From NCBI GenBank assembly GCA_009911175.1, contig QXWX01000103.1, forward strand, positions 1 to 23,643: a stretch of DNA of 23,643 nucleotides, given 5' to 3'. Position 1 is the first letter of the stretch, and the number at the start of each line of letters is the position of its first letter. Both the position numbers and the translations under genes were made by a program. Below are positions 1 through 5,599 of the stretch, one piece after another. This DNA comes from Lachnospiraceae bacterium. GTDB taxonomy: Bacteria > Bacillota_A > Clostridia > Lachnospirales > Lachnospiraceae. The notes beneath the pieces are model-generated. The model searched no databases. It was not told the origin of the DNA and was given only the letters and a program-made list of their open reading frames with translations.

Positions 1-226
1 ATTCCTCCCGTTCCGGCCAATATGTCCCGAAATCTTTCTTTGTGAGCACGATCCGCACCGCCGGCGTGTCTTTTGATTCTTTATGGTTCCGATACACCTC
101 CAGGAAAAGATGCTTTTCATGTCCCACGATCTTGGCCGCTGTGACTCCGATATATTTCACCTCTTTCTTTCTGCTGGTTTTCTTTAACCCCAAATACGGT
201 ATTTTCTCAATCGCTTTCTTTTTCAT
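1..226 (-). CDS. Unrecognised protein, N-terminal part only (runs off left edge)
   Basis: The leftward frame opens with ATG at 226, has a ribosome site (AGGCGG) just upstream, and stays open to the window edge, giving about 75 residues. It starts MKKKAIEKIPYLGLKK, is very basic, and contains a VKYIGVTAAKIVGHEKHLFL stretch that reads like an alternating beta-strand domain. It begins 9 bp after the stop of the preceding gene, so it is the next cistron of the leftward replication operon. I do not recognise the family. Lysine-rich proteins at this place in Clostridia elements often act on DNA or in transfer, but that is only context. The C-terminal part is not in the window. Confidence 0.7.
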   Translation of the reverse strand, partial: MKKKAIEKIPYLGLKKTSRKKEVKYIGVTAAKIVGHEKHLFLEVYRNHKESKDTPAVRIVLTKKDFGTYWPEREE

Positions 227-235
227 CCGTTCCGC

Positions 236-721
236 CTACTTTCCCATGTAGTAGTCCCTGATGATCTTCTTCGCCCGTCCCATCCCCGGGATTCCGAGTG
301 TCACCCTGGAAGCGGTTACGCCTGCTGCCTTCAATATATCTTTATCAATCCCGATCTGGTTCTTGAAGGACCATTTGAGCAGCTCTCCGATGCATCCCTT
401 TAAGGATCTCCCCTTCCTGCGGACCGCCAAGGCGGTTTCTTCATTCTCCATGCACTGGCCTTTCAGATATTCCACCCAGTCCTCCATGATCTCCTTCGGT
501 TTCAGCTCCCCGGCTTCCACTTCGATCTTGCCGATTGCTGCCGTCAGCGGATCGCAGAGCATCGGCAGGTCTCCCTGCATATACATTTCCACAAATTCCT
601 TCTGGATCCCGTTCTCCTCCGCCATTGCTTTCAGGCTTTCCATATCTCCTTCATTGAACAGATTTTCCGCCAACTCATTGATCTCTTCATAGGAATCAAA
701 CTCTCCAAATTTATCAAACAC
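236..721 (-). CDS. Uncharacterised acidic element protein, 161 aa
   Basis: The frame is open upstream to 868, but the best start is GTG at 721: GGAGG sits at 730-734 with 8 bases of spacing. The longer upstream reading would translate a repeated DNA element (765-862) and looks non-coding. The protein begins VFDKFGEFDSYEEINELAEN, is acidic and helical in its first half, and ends in a basic segment (SLKGCIGELLKWSFKNQ, then GIPGMGRAKKIIRDYY). It lies between the RNase H-like gene and the lysine-rich gene at 1-226, all on one strand. No catalytic motif is evident and the family is not recognised. An accessory replication or transfer role is inferred from position only. Confidence 0.75.
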   Translation of the reverse strand: MFDKFGEFDSYEEINELAENLFNEGDMESLKAMAEENGIQKEFVEMYMQGDLPMLCDPLTAAIGKIEVEAGELKPKEIMEDWVEYLKGQCMENEETALAVRRKGRSLKGCIGELLKWSFKNQIGIDKDILKAAGVTASRVTLGIPGMGRAKKIIRDYYMGK

Positions 722-764
722 GTATTCTTCCTCCGTTTCTGCAAAAATCCTTGTTTTTCCCTGA

Positions 765-942
765 TTTACTGAATGCGGGAGCACTTTTCCACATTCCTCT
801 GCCGATCTCCGGCAGTTTTCCCGCCTGTCATTCCCTGTTTTCCTTGCATTTACTGAATGCGGCGGCATTTTCCCGTATTCACTGTCCTGCTTCCAGTAAT
901 TCCGTCAGCCGATGGCTGTAATCGTTGTGTTTACTGAATCGG
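765..942. repeat. Three spaced direct repeats around CATTCAGTAAA
   Basis: On the plus strand TTTACTGAATGCGG occurs at 765-778 and 849-862, and a variant, TTTACTGAATCGG, at 930-942. All have the same orientation, with steps of 84 and 81 bp. Similarity between the first two copies extends to about 45 bp on the flanks. Two copies lie in the 157-bp gap between the gene ending at 236 and the RNase H-like gene, and the third is inside the 3' end of the RNase H-like gene. They resemble iterons or protein-binding sites, or a partial duplication of the RNase H gene end. Function is unknown. Confidence 0.6.
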
Positions 943-1310
943 AACGCGATTTCATGACGGTCCGCCAGCTCCGTGAACTGCTGCCACAGATCCCGGTTCT
1001 TCACTTCCCCGCCTCCGGCCTTCTTCCATTCACTCCTCCGCCAGTCTTCCAGGCTGCCCCGCTCCGCCGTATTCTTTACAAAGATACAATCCGTATAGAT
1101 CGTCACGCTGCACGCCACCTTCAGAAGGTCCAGCGCCCCGATGACCGCCAGGAGCACGCTCCGGTTGTAGGTGGTCTCCTTCTCTTCCCCGGATATCTCC
1201 CTGGTGACCGCTCCTTTGCTGCTTATGTACTCCACAACCGCCGCGTACCTTCCATCCCGGATGCACGGCCCCTGCAGGCTGGTCTTTACAAATACCTTCA
1301 CTGTCTTCAT
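879..1310 (-). CDS. RNase H-fold protein with degenerate active site, 143 aa
   Basis: ATG at 1310 has AGGAGG 7 bases upstream. The protein follows the RNase HI layout: first strand VKVFVKTS, helix after TTYNRSVLLAVIGALDLL, strand VTIYTDCIFV, the WRRSEWKKAGGGEVKNRDLW segment typical of RNase HI, and a last helix after KHNDYSHRL. Of the four catalytic acids of RNase HI only one (D74) is in place. The first Asp aligns with K9, the Glu with V52 and the last Asp with H133. RNA-DNA hybrid cleavage is therefore unlikely, and a nucleic-acid-binding role is possible. The gene starts at the very end of the rep gene, which suggests translational coupling and a role in element replication. Confidence 0.8.
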   Translation of the reverse strand: MKTVKVFVKTSLQGPCIRDGRYAAVVEYISSKGAVTREISGEEKETTYNRSVLLAVIGALDLLKVACSVTIYTDCIFVKNTAERGSLEDWRRSEWKKAGGGEVKNRDLWQQFTELADRHEIAFRFSKHNDYSHRLTELLEAGQ

Positions 1311-1311
1311 A

Positions 1312-2067
1312 TCAGATCCTCCTGTGCGGATTCGCCGGCTTCATCAGCGTATAATGCCTGTACTGATAACCGGTCACTGGATTGATCCCTTCATGGCATG
1401 TCCCCTTTTCCAGGATCCATCCCTTCTTCACATAGGGCTCCTTCGGCCAGCGGATCAGCCTCCGTATCTTCGGCTTCGGCAGCGGCATGTTCCTGGAAGC
1501 GGAATAGCTGGCTTCCCTGATCTTCTTTCCTTTTTTCTCCGGCTCCCCGGCCTCCCCTGCCTTCTCTGTCTTCGTCATGTAAGCTGCCAGATCGGCGAAG
1601 CCGCCCTTCTCATACAGCAGCTGGCTGATCACCTTCCCATGGGGCCAGGCTTTTGTCAACAGGATGTCCGTATCCTCAATCCGATTAATCACCAGATGTA
1701 CATGCCATGCCCCCTTCGTACCGTGTTCGATATTCCGGATCCAGAAGTTCTCATACCCCTTCTTCCGATACCATTCCTTCATCTTCCGGATGAACCTCTT
1801 GAAGTCCTCCTTCGCCCGCTCCATATCCGGAGGACGTTCCTCCTTCCGGTAGGTCAGCGTCGTAAAATAATCATTTTCTTTGAAATACTCCCTCAGCCGC
1901 CACCTGGTTTTCTTCTCCCGGTTCATCTGGTTGACCTTTTCCATCTGCTCCGGTGTGGGCTTTTTCTTTTTCTCCCGTTTTTCCCCCGGAGCTCCATACC
2001 TTCCGTCATGGTATTCCTCTATCTCTATGAACTTTTCAAACCTGTAGATTTTTCTTACCGTACCCAT
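1312..2067 (-). CDS. HUH-family rolling-circle replication/nicking protein, 251 aa
   Basis: Start is ATG at 2067, preceded by GGACGAGG. The frame is open further up, but that part reads poorly and overlaps the hairpin region. The three motifs of rolling-circle Rep proteins are present: FTTLTY (residues 68-73), the metal-binding HVH in AWHVHLVIN (His122, His124), and a catalytic-tyrosine motif AAYMTKT with Tyr163 and Lys166. Such proteins nick one strand at an origin hairpin and stay bound to the 5' end through the tyrosine. A Lys/Arg/Glu-rich N-terminus and a basic C-terminus flank the domain. It is the first large gene of the leftward operon and lies beside candidate origin hairpins at 2142-2235. 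It could serve plasmid-like replication or act in excision of the element. Confidence 0.85.
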   Translation of the reverse strand: MGTVRKIYRFEKFIEIEEYHDGRYGAPGEKREKKKKPTPEQMEKVNQMNREKKTRWRLREYFKENDYFTTLTYRKEERPPDMERAKEDFKRFIRKMKEWYRKKGYENFWIRNIEHGTKGAWHVHLVINRIEDTDILLTKAWPHGKVISQLLYEKGGFADLAAYMTKTEKAGEAGEPEKKGKKIREASYSASRNMPLPKPKIRRLIRWPKEPYVKKGWILEKGTCHEGINPVTGYQYRHYTLMKPANPHRRI

Positions 2068-2141
2068 ACATCCTCGTCCTATTTTTAATATCTTTATCAA
2101 GTGATAAAAAGGGCAAAAAATCCCCATTTTCCTTGACTTTC

Positions 2142-2188
2142 CGGCCCCACGGATGTATACTGATATTGTCGATATATCCATGTGGCCG
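2142..2188. repeat. Long imperfect inverted repeat upstream of rep (candidate nick site)
   Basis: The left arm (CGGCCCCACGGATGTATA, 2142-2159) pairs imperfectly with the right arm ending TGTGGCCG at 2188, leaving a loop of about 13 bases (CTGATATTGTCGA). Hairpins with an AT-rich loop just upstream of a HUH Rep gene are the usual form of a double-strand origin. No experimental nick consensus is recognised, so the origin role is inferred. Confidence 0.4.
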
Positions 2189-2201
2189 AAAGCCATTTTT
2201 T

Positions 2202-2235
2202 AACACATCCAGTGCGAATGGATGTGTTATTTTTT
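2202..2235 (+). terminator. Perfect 10-bp hairpin followed by T6
   Basis: AACACATCCA (2202-2211), a 7-base loop, and TGGATGTGTT (2219-2228) form a perfect stem, followed by ATTTTTT on the plus strand. It has the form of a rightward intrinsic terminator, yet no rightward gene lies upstream. In the leftward operon it would sit in the leader of rep, without a T-run on that strand. It may instead belong to the origin structure with the inverted repeat at 2142-2188. Confidence 0.55.
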
Positions 2236-2325
2236 GCTGTTTTCAAGCTGCATCCATACAGGACAGGCGCCATCCCCAGGAGACGCTTCCTCCGGATCCT
2301 CCGTCCTGTCTCCTCCGCGGATCAT
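2227..2325 (-). CDS. Possible 32-aa ORF coupled to the upstream gene
   Basis: ATG at 2325 overlaps the TGA of the preceding gene by ATGA. The frame encodes MIRGGDRTEDPEEASPGDGA and ends in MQLENSKK. There is no clear ribosome site, so it would depend on translational coupling. The reading is acidic and low in hydrophobic residues. It may be a real small peptide or just the untranslated tail of the operon before the hairpin. Confidence 0.3.
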   Translation of the reverse strand: MIRGGDRTEDPEEASPGDGACPVWMQLENSKK

Positions 2326-2492
2326 AAGATCACATACCGCATCCCATTTTCCATGGATCTCTTCTCCGCGTACTCTTCGACCTGTTCCATGGTGTCCAGC
2401 CCGGCCGGAGCGCACTGGATCGTGTTGTCCTCCCACCGGATCCACGGTACCCATACCAGCCCTCTGTGATCCTTGTACTTTCCTGCTGCCAT
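2322..2492 (-). CDS. Small Trp-rich protein, 56 aa, unknown
   Basis: ATG at 2492 has GAAGGTGA 4 bases upstream. A TTG start nine codons earlier is possible but has no better ribosome site. The protein begins MAAGKYKDHRGLVWVPWIRW and ends MENGMRYVIL. Three tryptophans within seven residues near the N-terminus suggest a compact beta domain. It belongs to the run of very small genes leading into the rep operon. The family is not recognised, but the codon use and ribosome site support a real gene. Confidence 0.6.
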   Translation of the reverse strand: MAAGKYKDHRGLVWVPWIRWEDNTIQCAPAGLDTMEQVEEYAEKRSMENGMRYVIL

Positions 2493-2555
2493 CTGTTCAC
2501 CTTCTATACACTCCTGCAATTCATGACGTAGGATTCTTAAGTATCCTTGTCTTTC

Positions 2556-2768
2556 TTATTCCCATACAATCCTTCTGTCCTCTTCCCAGTAGTGGAACCA
2601 CTGGCCATTTTCATAGCTGACCCGGACGGAGCCGTCCGAATCCCGCCAGATCCCGGTCACGTCCCCCTTGTCCCAGCGCATTCTTCTCTTTTCAAAAGCC
2701 TTCTTATGAGCTTCGATACCCGCGTCTACCAGCCGTAAAAGCGGTAAGCTCTCTATTTCCTTCCCCAC
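2556..2768 (-). CDS. Small protein with beta-rich C-terminus, 70 aa, unknown
   Basis: The start chosen is GTG at 2768 because AAGGAGG lies 8 bases upstream. An open stretch to 2849 has no such support and would overlap the membrane gene. The sequence has a helical first half (LVDAGIEAHKKAFEKRRM) and then a repeated strand-turn pattern (GDVTGIWRDSDGSVRVSYEN, ending GQWFHYWEEDRRIVWE). It is transcribed leftward 16 bp after the membrane-protein gene ends. The function is unknown. Confidence 0.65.
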   Translation of the reverse strand: MGKEIESLPLLRLVDAGIEAHKKAFEKRRMRWDKGDVTGIWRDSDGSVRVSYENGQWFHYWEEDRRIVWE

Positions 2769-2784
2769 AATCTGATCCTCCTTT

Positions 2785-2934
2785 TCATACCCTGAAATAC
2801 ACCACCAGCGCCAGGCAGGACAGGTTCCCCAGAACGTACCCCAGGGCAATGCTGCATGCGCAGATAATGATCACTGTACGCCGCTTCCGTTTCTTCTGCC
2901 GGTGCCTGGCAAATGCGCGGTCGTATTTATCCAT
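2785..2934 (-). CDS. 49-aa single-helix membrane protein
   Basis: A short leftward gene with ATG at 2934, AAAGGA upstream at proper spacing, and TGA at 2785-2787. The product has a strongly basic N-terminus (MDKYDRAFARHRQKKRKRR) followed by one hydrophobic helix of about 26 residues (TVIIICACSIALGY, then VLGNLSCLALVVYF). That is a typical N-in, C-out anchored micro-protein. It starts 22 bp after the preceding gene ends. Its partner is unknown. Confidence 0.7.
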   Translation of the reverse strand: MDKYDRAFARHRQKKRKRRTVIIICACSIALGYVLGNLSCLALVVYFRV

Positions 2935-2950
2935 AGGCTTGTCCTTTCTA

Positions 2951-2969
2951 CCGCCCTCAGGCGGTTTTT
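2951..2969 (+). terminator. GC-rich hairpin with T5, rightward
   Basis: CCGCC, loop CTCA, GGCGG, then TTTTT on the plus strand. It overlaps the stop codon of the leftward gene at 2957-3109. It could end any rightward read-through, but no rightward gene precedes it. Confidence 0.4.
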
Positions 2970-3109
2970 ACTCTTTCGAATCCTATTCCCTTCATCGCCT
3001 GATCAAACTTCTTTTCAAGCAATTTGCAGAGTTCTTCCCGAGGAATCTCTTCCTGTCTGACCCATACCCCATTTATCTTGATCATGCTTACTATTTCCAG
3101 TTTCTGCAT
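2957..3109 (-). CDS. Conserved-looking 50-aa element protein
   Basis: ATG at 3109 follows GAGAGGTGG, the same kind of ribosome site that the leftward genes of the hub array use. The product reads MQKLEIVSMIKINGVWVRQE, then EIPREELCKLLEKKFDQAMK. A strand-strand-helix small protein of this pattern (hydrophobic strand, NGxWV, EIPxEE helix) is common in Firmicutes phages and mobile elements, without a known function. It is the first gene of the leftward operon and may be driven from hub H1. Confidence 0.65.
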   Translation of the reverse strand: MQKLEIVSMIKINGVWVRQEEIPREELCKLLEKKFDQAMKGIGFERVKTA

Positions 3110-3191
3110 TTACACCACCTCTCTGCATTTTATGAAGCACTGGTTGTACTTGTTACCCTGTTATCGCCTAATTCCATCCACCCTTTTTTTC

Positions 3192-3323
3192 TTGTAAAAA
3201 TCTCCCATCCCCTTTATACTTTAGGCACTTAACAACAATTTCTTGCGCAAAATGGCAAAATTTTTGTATTGCGCTTTTCCGGTTTATCCGGGTTAGGTAC
3301 AGGCTGTTGCAGCAGCCGAGTAC
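3192..3323. promoter_or_regulatory. Hub H1: promoter, 72-bp insertion, 5' stem-loop
   Basis: The promoter is TTGTAA (3192-3197), 17 bp, TATACT (3215-3220). The 27-nt stem-loop lies at 3297-3323 (GTAC, arm GGCTG, loop TTGCAG, arm CAGCC, closing GTAC). The other hubs have 4 bases between TATACT and the stem-loop; here there are 76. The extra 72 bp begin and end at a TTAGG word and contain GCGCAA/TTGCGC inverted words. H1 lies between the leftward operon at 3109 and the rightward gene at 3342. Confidence 0.75.
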
Positions 3324-3341
3324 CAATGAAAGGATAATTCT

Positions 3342-3545
3342 ATGGATACTATTTTTTGCCAGTCTGTTACCAATGAAACTGTTTCTATAGTTCGTGAACG
3401 TTATTCCTCGTTTGGATGGGGAGAAGTCCGTCTCATTGCCACCGGAAGTAACGTAACAGAACTCCATTTCAAATGGTACGGTAAAGGACAGCCTATGTTT
3501 CCAGAAGTCTCTGATCTGGGGCTATCCTTCCCCCATATGTTATAA
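3342..3545 (+). CDS. Array gene 1 rightward, 67 aa, unknown
   Basis: ATG at 3342 follows AAAGGA, placed by the hub stem-loop. The protein starts MDTIFCQSVTNETVSIVRER and has an apparent alpha-beta pattern with VRLIATGSNVTELHFKWYG in the middle. No family is recognised. Its 3' end overlaps the leftward gene at 3493-3723 by 53 bp tail to tail, so the two 3' coding ends are antisense to each other. Confidence 0.65.
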   Translation: MDTIFCQSVTNETVSIVRERYSSFGWGEVRLIATGSNVTELHFKWYGKGQPMFPEVSDLGLSFPHML

Positions 3546-3723
3546 ATACTTCTATCGGTAGCCATTCCTCTATATGGCCATCAAGACCATATAATGGTTT
3601 GGCTCCAAATTCTCTTATCTGCATTTCCGCTATTTCCTTTTTGAATGAAATACAGATATTTGGACAATTATCCGGTAAATTAACTGATACCCAGTTTTCA
3701 AATTTATCTTTTATTTCACTCAT
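3493..3723 (-). CDS. Array gene 1 leftward, 76 aa, unknown
   Basis: ATG at 3723 lies 8 bases from an AGAGAGGTGAG ribosome region that is repeated before most leftward array genes. The product begins MSEIKDKFENWVSVNLPDN and contains a central YGLDGHIEEWLPIEVFITYG. It is small, mixed alpha-beta and without cysteine motifs of note. It converges on and overlaps the rightward gene at 3342-3545. Function is unknown. Confidence 0.65.
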   Translation of the reverse strand: MSEIKDKFENWVSVNLPDNCPNICISFKKEIAEMQIREFGAKPLYGLDGHIEEWLPIEVFITYGGRIAPDQRLLET

Positions 3724-3744
3724 CTTTTCTCACCTCTCTTTCTC

Positions 3745-3804
3745 TTGTAAAAGTCCCCCATCCCCTTTATACTTTGGGTACAGGCTGTTGCAGCAGCCGA
3801 GTAC
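3745..3804. promoter_or_regulatory. Hub H2: promoter plus 5' stem-loop
   Basis: TTGTAA (3745-3750), 17 bp, TATACT (3768-3773), 4 bases, then the 27-nt stem-loop 3778-3804 with the standard arms GGCTG/CAGCC and loop TTGCAG. An AAAGGA ribosome site follows, then ATG at 3827. On the other strand the same AT core reads AGTATAAA, which could serve leftward transcription of the gene starting at 3723. Confidence 0.85.
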
Positions 3805-3826
3805 ATAATAGAAAGGATAGATTATT

Positions 3827-4048
3827 ATGTGGAAATACAATAGCCCTATAGGCACTTTTTACATTAAGACTCTTCCTAACGGACGTTATGGATTAATCTA
3901 CAAAAATGAAATCTATGAAACAAGTCATACTCCGCAGGCCGCAGCTGATAATGTATATTTGCATTGCAAAGGATGCTACGATTGGGATCAGCTTGATGGT
4001 CAGATTCTTGATGCCCCAACTAACTTATGTGAATGGGAACATTGCTAA
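3827..4048 (+). CDS. Array gene 2 rightward, 73 aa, small conserved-type protein
   Basis: ATG at 3827 after AAAGGATAG. The protein starts MWKYNSPIGTFYIKTLPNG and has GLIYKNEIYETSHTPQAAAD, then a CKGCYDWDQLDG segment, and ends CEWEHC. The layout (W-x-Y-x-x-PIG at the start, an AAAD-x-VY segment, C-Y-x-WD, EWE at the end) resembles a widespread small hypothetical protein seen in gut bacteria, recalled from memory and without known function. Six residues are Cys or His near the C-terminus, so metal binding is possible. It overlaps the leftward partner by 29 bp. Confidence 0.7.
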   Translation: MWKYNSPIGTFYIKTLPNGRYGLIYKNEIYETSHTPQAAADNVYLHCKGCYDWDQLDGQILDAPTNLCEWEHC

Positions 4049-4334
4049 TATTTCCCTCCCTATACGGATCAATCGCAAAGTCAATACCACTTTCCATGCG
4101 GTTGATCCTTTCTAGTGTCATTGTAATATGTCCCAACATCCGAATCGAATCCTCAATGCCATATTGATTTTCTTTATCCAGTTCTTCCTCCTTTTCGATA
4201 CGTTTTTCCACTAAGTTTGCGTATTTCAATGCTATGCTTACAATTTTCTTTTTTAATTCTTTATCAATCTGTATTTCTGCCGTCTGAAGTAGATTTTTTT
4301 CCAATTTTTCACTATGAATATCCATCTTTTCCAT
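4020..4334 (-). CDS. Array gene 2 leftward, 104-aa helical protein
   Basis: ATG at 4334 after GAGGTGAGAGAAG. The protein is almost entirely charged helix: KLEKNLLQTAEIQIDKELKK, then ALKYANLVEKRIEKEEELDK, then SIRMLGHITMTLERINRMES. This suggests a coiled-coil bundle of about 90 residues. Its first codons (MEK) and the 45 bases upstream are nearly identical to those of the gene at 5892-6149, so hub H3 and hub H5 share a longer leftward leader. Function is unknown. Confidence 0.7.
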   Translation of the reverse strand: MEKMDIHSEKLEKNLLQTAEIQIDKELKKKIVSIALKYANLVEKRIEKEEELDKENQYGIEDSIRMLGHITMTLERINRMESGIDFAIDPYREGNISNVPIHIS

Positions 4335-4370
4335 CTTCTCTCACCTCTTTTTCTTTTCACATCTTAATTC

Positions 4371-4430
4371 TTGTAAAAGTTTTCCATCCCCTTTATACTT
4401 TAGGTACAGGCTGTTGCAGCAGCTTAGTAC
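4371..4430. promoter_or_regulatory. Hub H3: promoter plus 5' stem-loop with G-U variant
   Basis: TTGTAA (4371-4376), 17 bp, TATACT (4394-4399), 4 bases, stem-loop 4404-4430. The right arm is CAGCT instead of CAGCC, which turns a G-C pair into a G-U pair and so keeps the stem. The bulge GA becomes TA. An AAAGGAGGG ribosome site follows. Confidence 0.85.
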
Positions 4431-4451
4431 ATATGAAAGGAGGGTGAACTA

Positions 4452-4691
4452 TTGTCAGAACAAATAGATATCCTGCTCCGTATTATCCAAAACACAGAGC
4501 ATGTTCATACGAAACAAAATGGCTGGTTTTGCCCTATTGGAAAAATTCACGACAATGCAAAATTGTATCTCCCGGTCTACAGCGACGACAAGGTTGATAC
4601 TCTTGTGAATCTCCTTGGACAGCGAAATAAGTTGGAATTAATTCCTGATCCATGGAATCCAGACCAGCTTCTAGGTGTCAGGCTCAAATAA
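4452..4691 (+). CDS. Array gene 3 rightward, 79 aa, unknown (TTG start)
   Basis: The only in-frame start at good spacing from AAAGGAGGG is TTG at 4452. The protein starts MSEQIDILLRIIQNTEHVHT and continues with WFCPIGKIHDNAKLYLPVYS and a helix VDTLVNLLGQRNKLE, ending GVRLK. A four-codon ATG...TGA reading covers the ribosome site just upstream and ends before the TTG. The gene overlaps the leftward partner by 21 bp. No family is recognised. Confidence 0.65.
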   Translation: MSEQIDILLRIIQNTEHVHTKQNGWFCPIGKIHDNAKLYLPVYSDDKVDTLVNLLGQRNKLELIPDPWNPDQLLGVRLK

Positions 4692-5021
4692 GCCATAACG
4701 TATTACTGGCGCGAGGGCACGGTTATATTCCCAAACCAATTCTTCTATATGTGCCCTCTCATTTATCATTACTTCCATGAATTTCCAAAAAGGCTCTCTC
4801 AAATGTTCTGGTATTTCCACTCCCGCATCTTCAAGCGTATTTTCTATTAAAGGAATCGCCTGCTTTTTATCTGATCCTTCCACTGGCGCACACACGATTC
4901 CGTTTACGCAAATCGCATCTTCAACCTTCTGGACTACTCTGAAAAGTTCATAAGCATCATCCCTCGTCATTTTAGTAATGATCTTCATTGCAAGTTTCGT
5001 CTTATAATATTCATACGACAT
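4671..5021 (-). CDS. Array gene 3 leftward, 116-aa helical protein
   Basis: Start ATG at 5021 follows GAGAGGTGAGAAAAG. The frame is open further upstream, but that part belongs to the next gene's stretch. The protein starts MSYEYYKTKLAMKIITKMTR, has DDAYELFRVVQKVEDAI, and a C-terminal helix FWKFMEVMINERAHIEELVW. It is followed upstream by a second leftward gene (5030-5200), whose stop codon lies inside this gene's ribosome site, so the two are translationally coupled. This is the only two-gene leftward arm in the array. Function is unknown. Confidence 0.7.
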   Translation of the reverse strand: MSYEYYKTKLAMKIITKMTRDDAYELFRVVQKVEDAICVNGIVCAPVEGSDKKQAIPLIENTLEDAGVEIPEHLREPFWKFMEVMINERAHIEELVWEYNRALAPVIRYGLFEPDT

Positions 5022-5029
5022 CGCTTTTC

Positions 5030-5200
5030 TCACCTCTCTTCCTTGGAAATCTGCATCCCGACTCCTATGCCATCCACATATGCCGTAATGATCATCCTTA
5101 TCATTGGCCATTCTGCATCACCGACCCTCTGCTTCATCTGGCCAATCCGTTCAGCATCCCTGATCTGATCCGGCGCATAGCCTTTTTCCTGCTTTGCCAT
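5030..5200 (-). CDS. Small element protein, 56 aa
   Basis: ATG at 5200 with AAAGGAG upstream and TGA at 5030-5032. The product starts MAKQEKGYAPDQIRDAERIG and ends in a hydrophobic helix, WPMIRMIITAYVDGIGVGMQ, then ISKEER. The pattern of a short charged helix followed by an amphipathic helix with a GIxxG end is typical of many small Firmicutes phage proteins of unknown role. Its end overlaps the ribosome site of the next gene. Its own upstream side lacks a hub; instead it abuts a truncated rightward gene. Confidence 0.65.
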   Translation of the reverse strand: MAKQEKGYAPDQIRDAERIGQMKQRVGDAEWPMIRMIITAYVDGIGVGMQISKEER

Positions 5201-5241
5201 GTTGATCACTCCTTTCTTGTGTGTGCTGTCATCTTCTTATA

Positions 5242-5397
5242 GGTCATGAGTTCTTAGCAAATATCAGAAGCGATACTTTTTTTAACAAAGTCAAAGATAT
5301 TGGCAAAGAAATTGGAACAAACTCACTTCGAGATTTAACTCAGATTGCCACATCTTGCGCTACTATGCTTATCAAGGCACACTTCAATCTTCCTTGA
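5242..5397 (+). pseudogene. 5'-truncated rightward array gene
   Basis: A rightward frame is open from 5206 and ends at TGA 5395-5397, with a protein-like end: DTFFNKVKDIGKEIGTNSLR, then DLTQIATSCATMLIKAHFNL. There is no start codon with a ribosome site and no hub upstream; the DNA runs straight into the start region of the gene at 5030-5200. The 14-bp overlap with the leftward gene at 5384-5578 matches the tail-to-tail layout of complete pairs. I read it as what is left after a deletion took the hub and the 5' end. Confidence 0.55.
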
Positions 5398-5578
5398 TAC
5401 GCAGTAATTTTTTTATAACTTTCTCACGATACTTTTTTATCGCTGTACTGTCCGGGAGTTCAATCCCTGATTCAGCCATATAGAGAAGTATTGTGAGATT
5501 GCCAATTTTGTATGAAATCCACTTTCCAGCACATACTAATGTTATAATCACAAAAAGGATCAATATAATTTCCATCAC
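5384..5578 (-). CDS. Array gene 4 leftward, 64-aa membrane-anchored protein
   Basis: GTG at 5578 is exactly where the ATG sits relative to the AGAGGT-GAGAAAAG leader in other leftward array genes. An ATG follows directly at 5575. The N-terminus is one hydrophobic helix (MMEIILILFVIITLVCAG), followed by a cytoplasmic-looking basic tail (KKYREKVIKKLLRIKED). It is the only clearly membrane-bound product in the array. It converges with the truncated gene ending at 5397. Confidence 0.65.
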   Translation of the reverse strand: MMEIILILFVIITLVCAGKWISYKIGNLTILLYMAESGIELPDSTAIKKYREKVIKKLLRIKED

Positions 5579-5599
5579 CTTTTCTTACCTCTCTTTCTC

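Noticed and set aside
236..868. Longer 210-residue form of the gene ending at 236
   Set aside because: The extra 49 residues translate the 765-862 repeats and no ribosome site supports an early start; GTG 721 has GGAGG at 8 bases.
1171..2088. 305-codon rightward frame opposite rep
   Set aside because: Pro/Leu-rich antisense of the lysine-rich Rep; the HUH motifs on the other strand decide.
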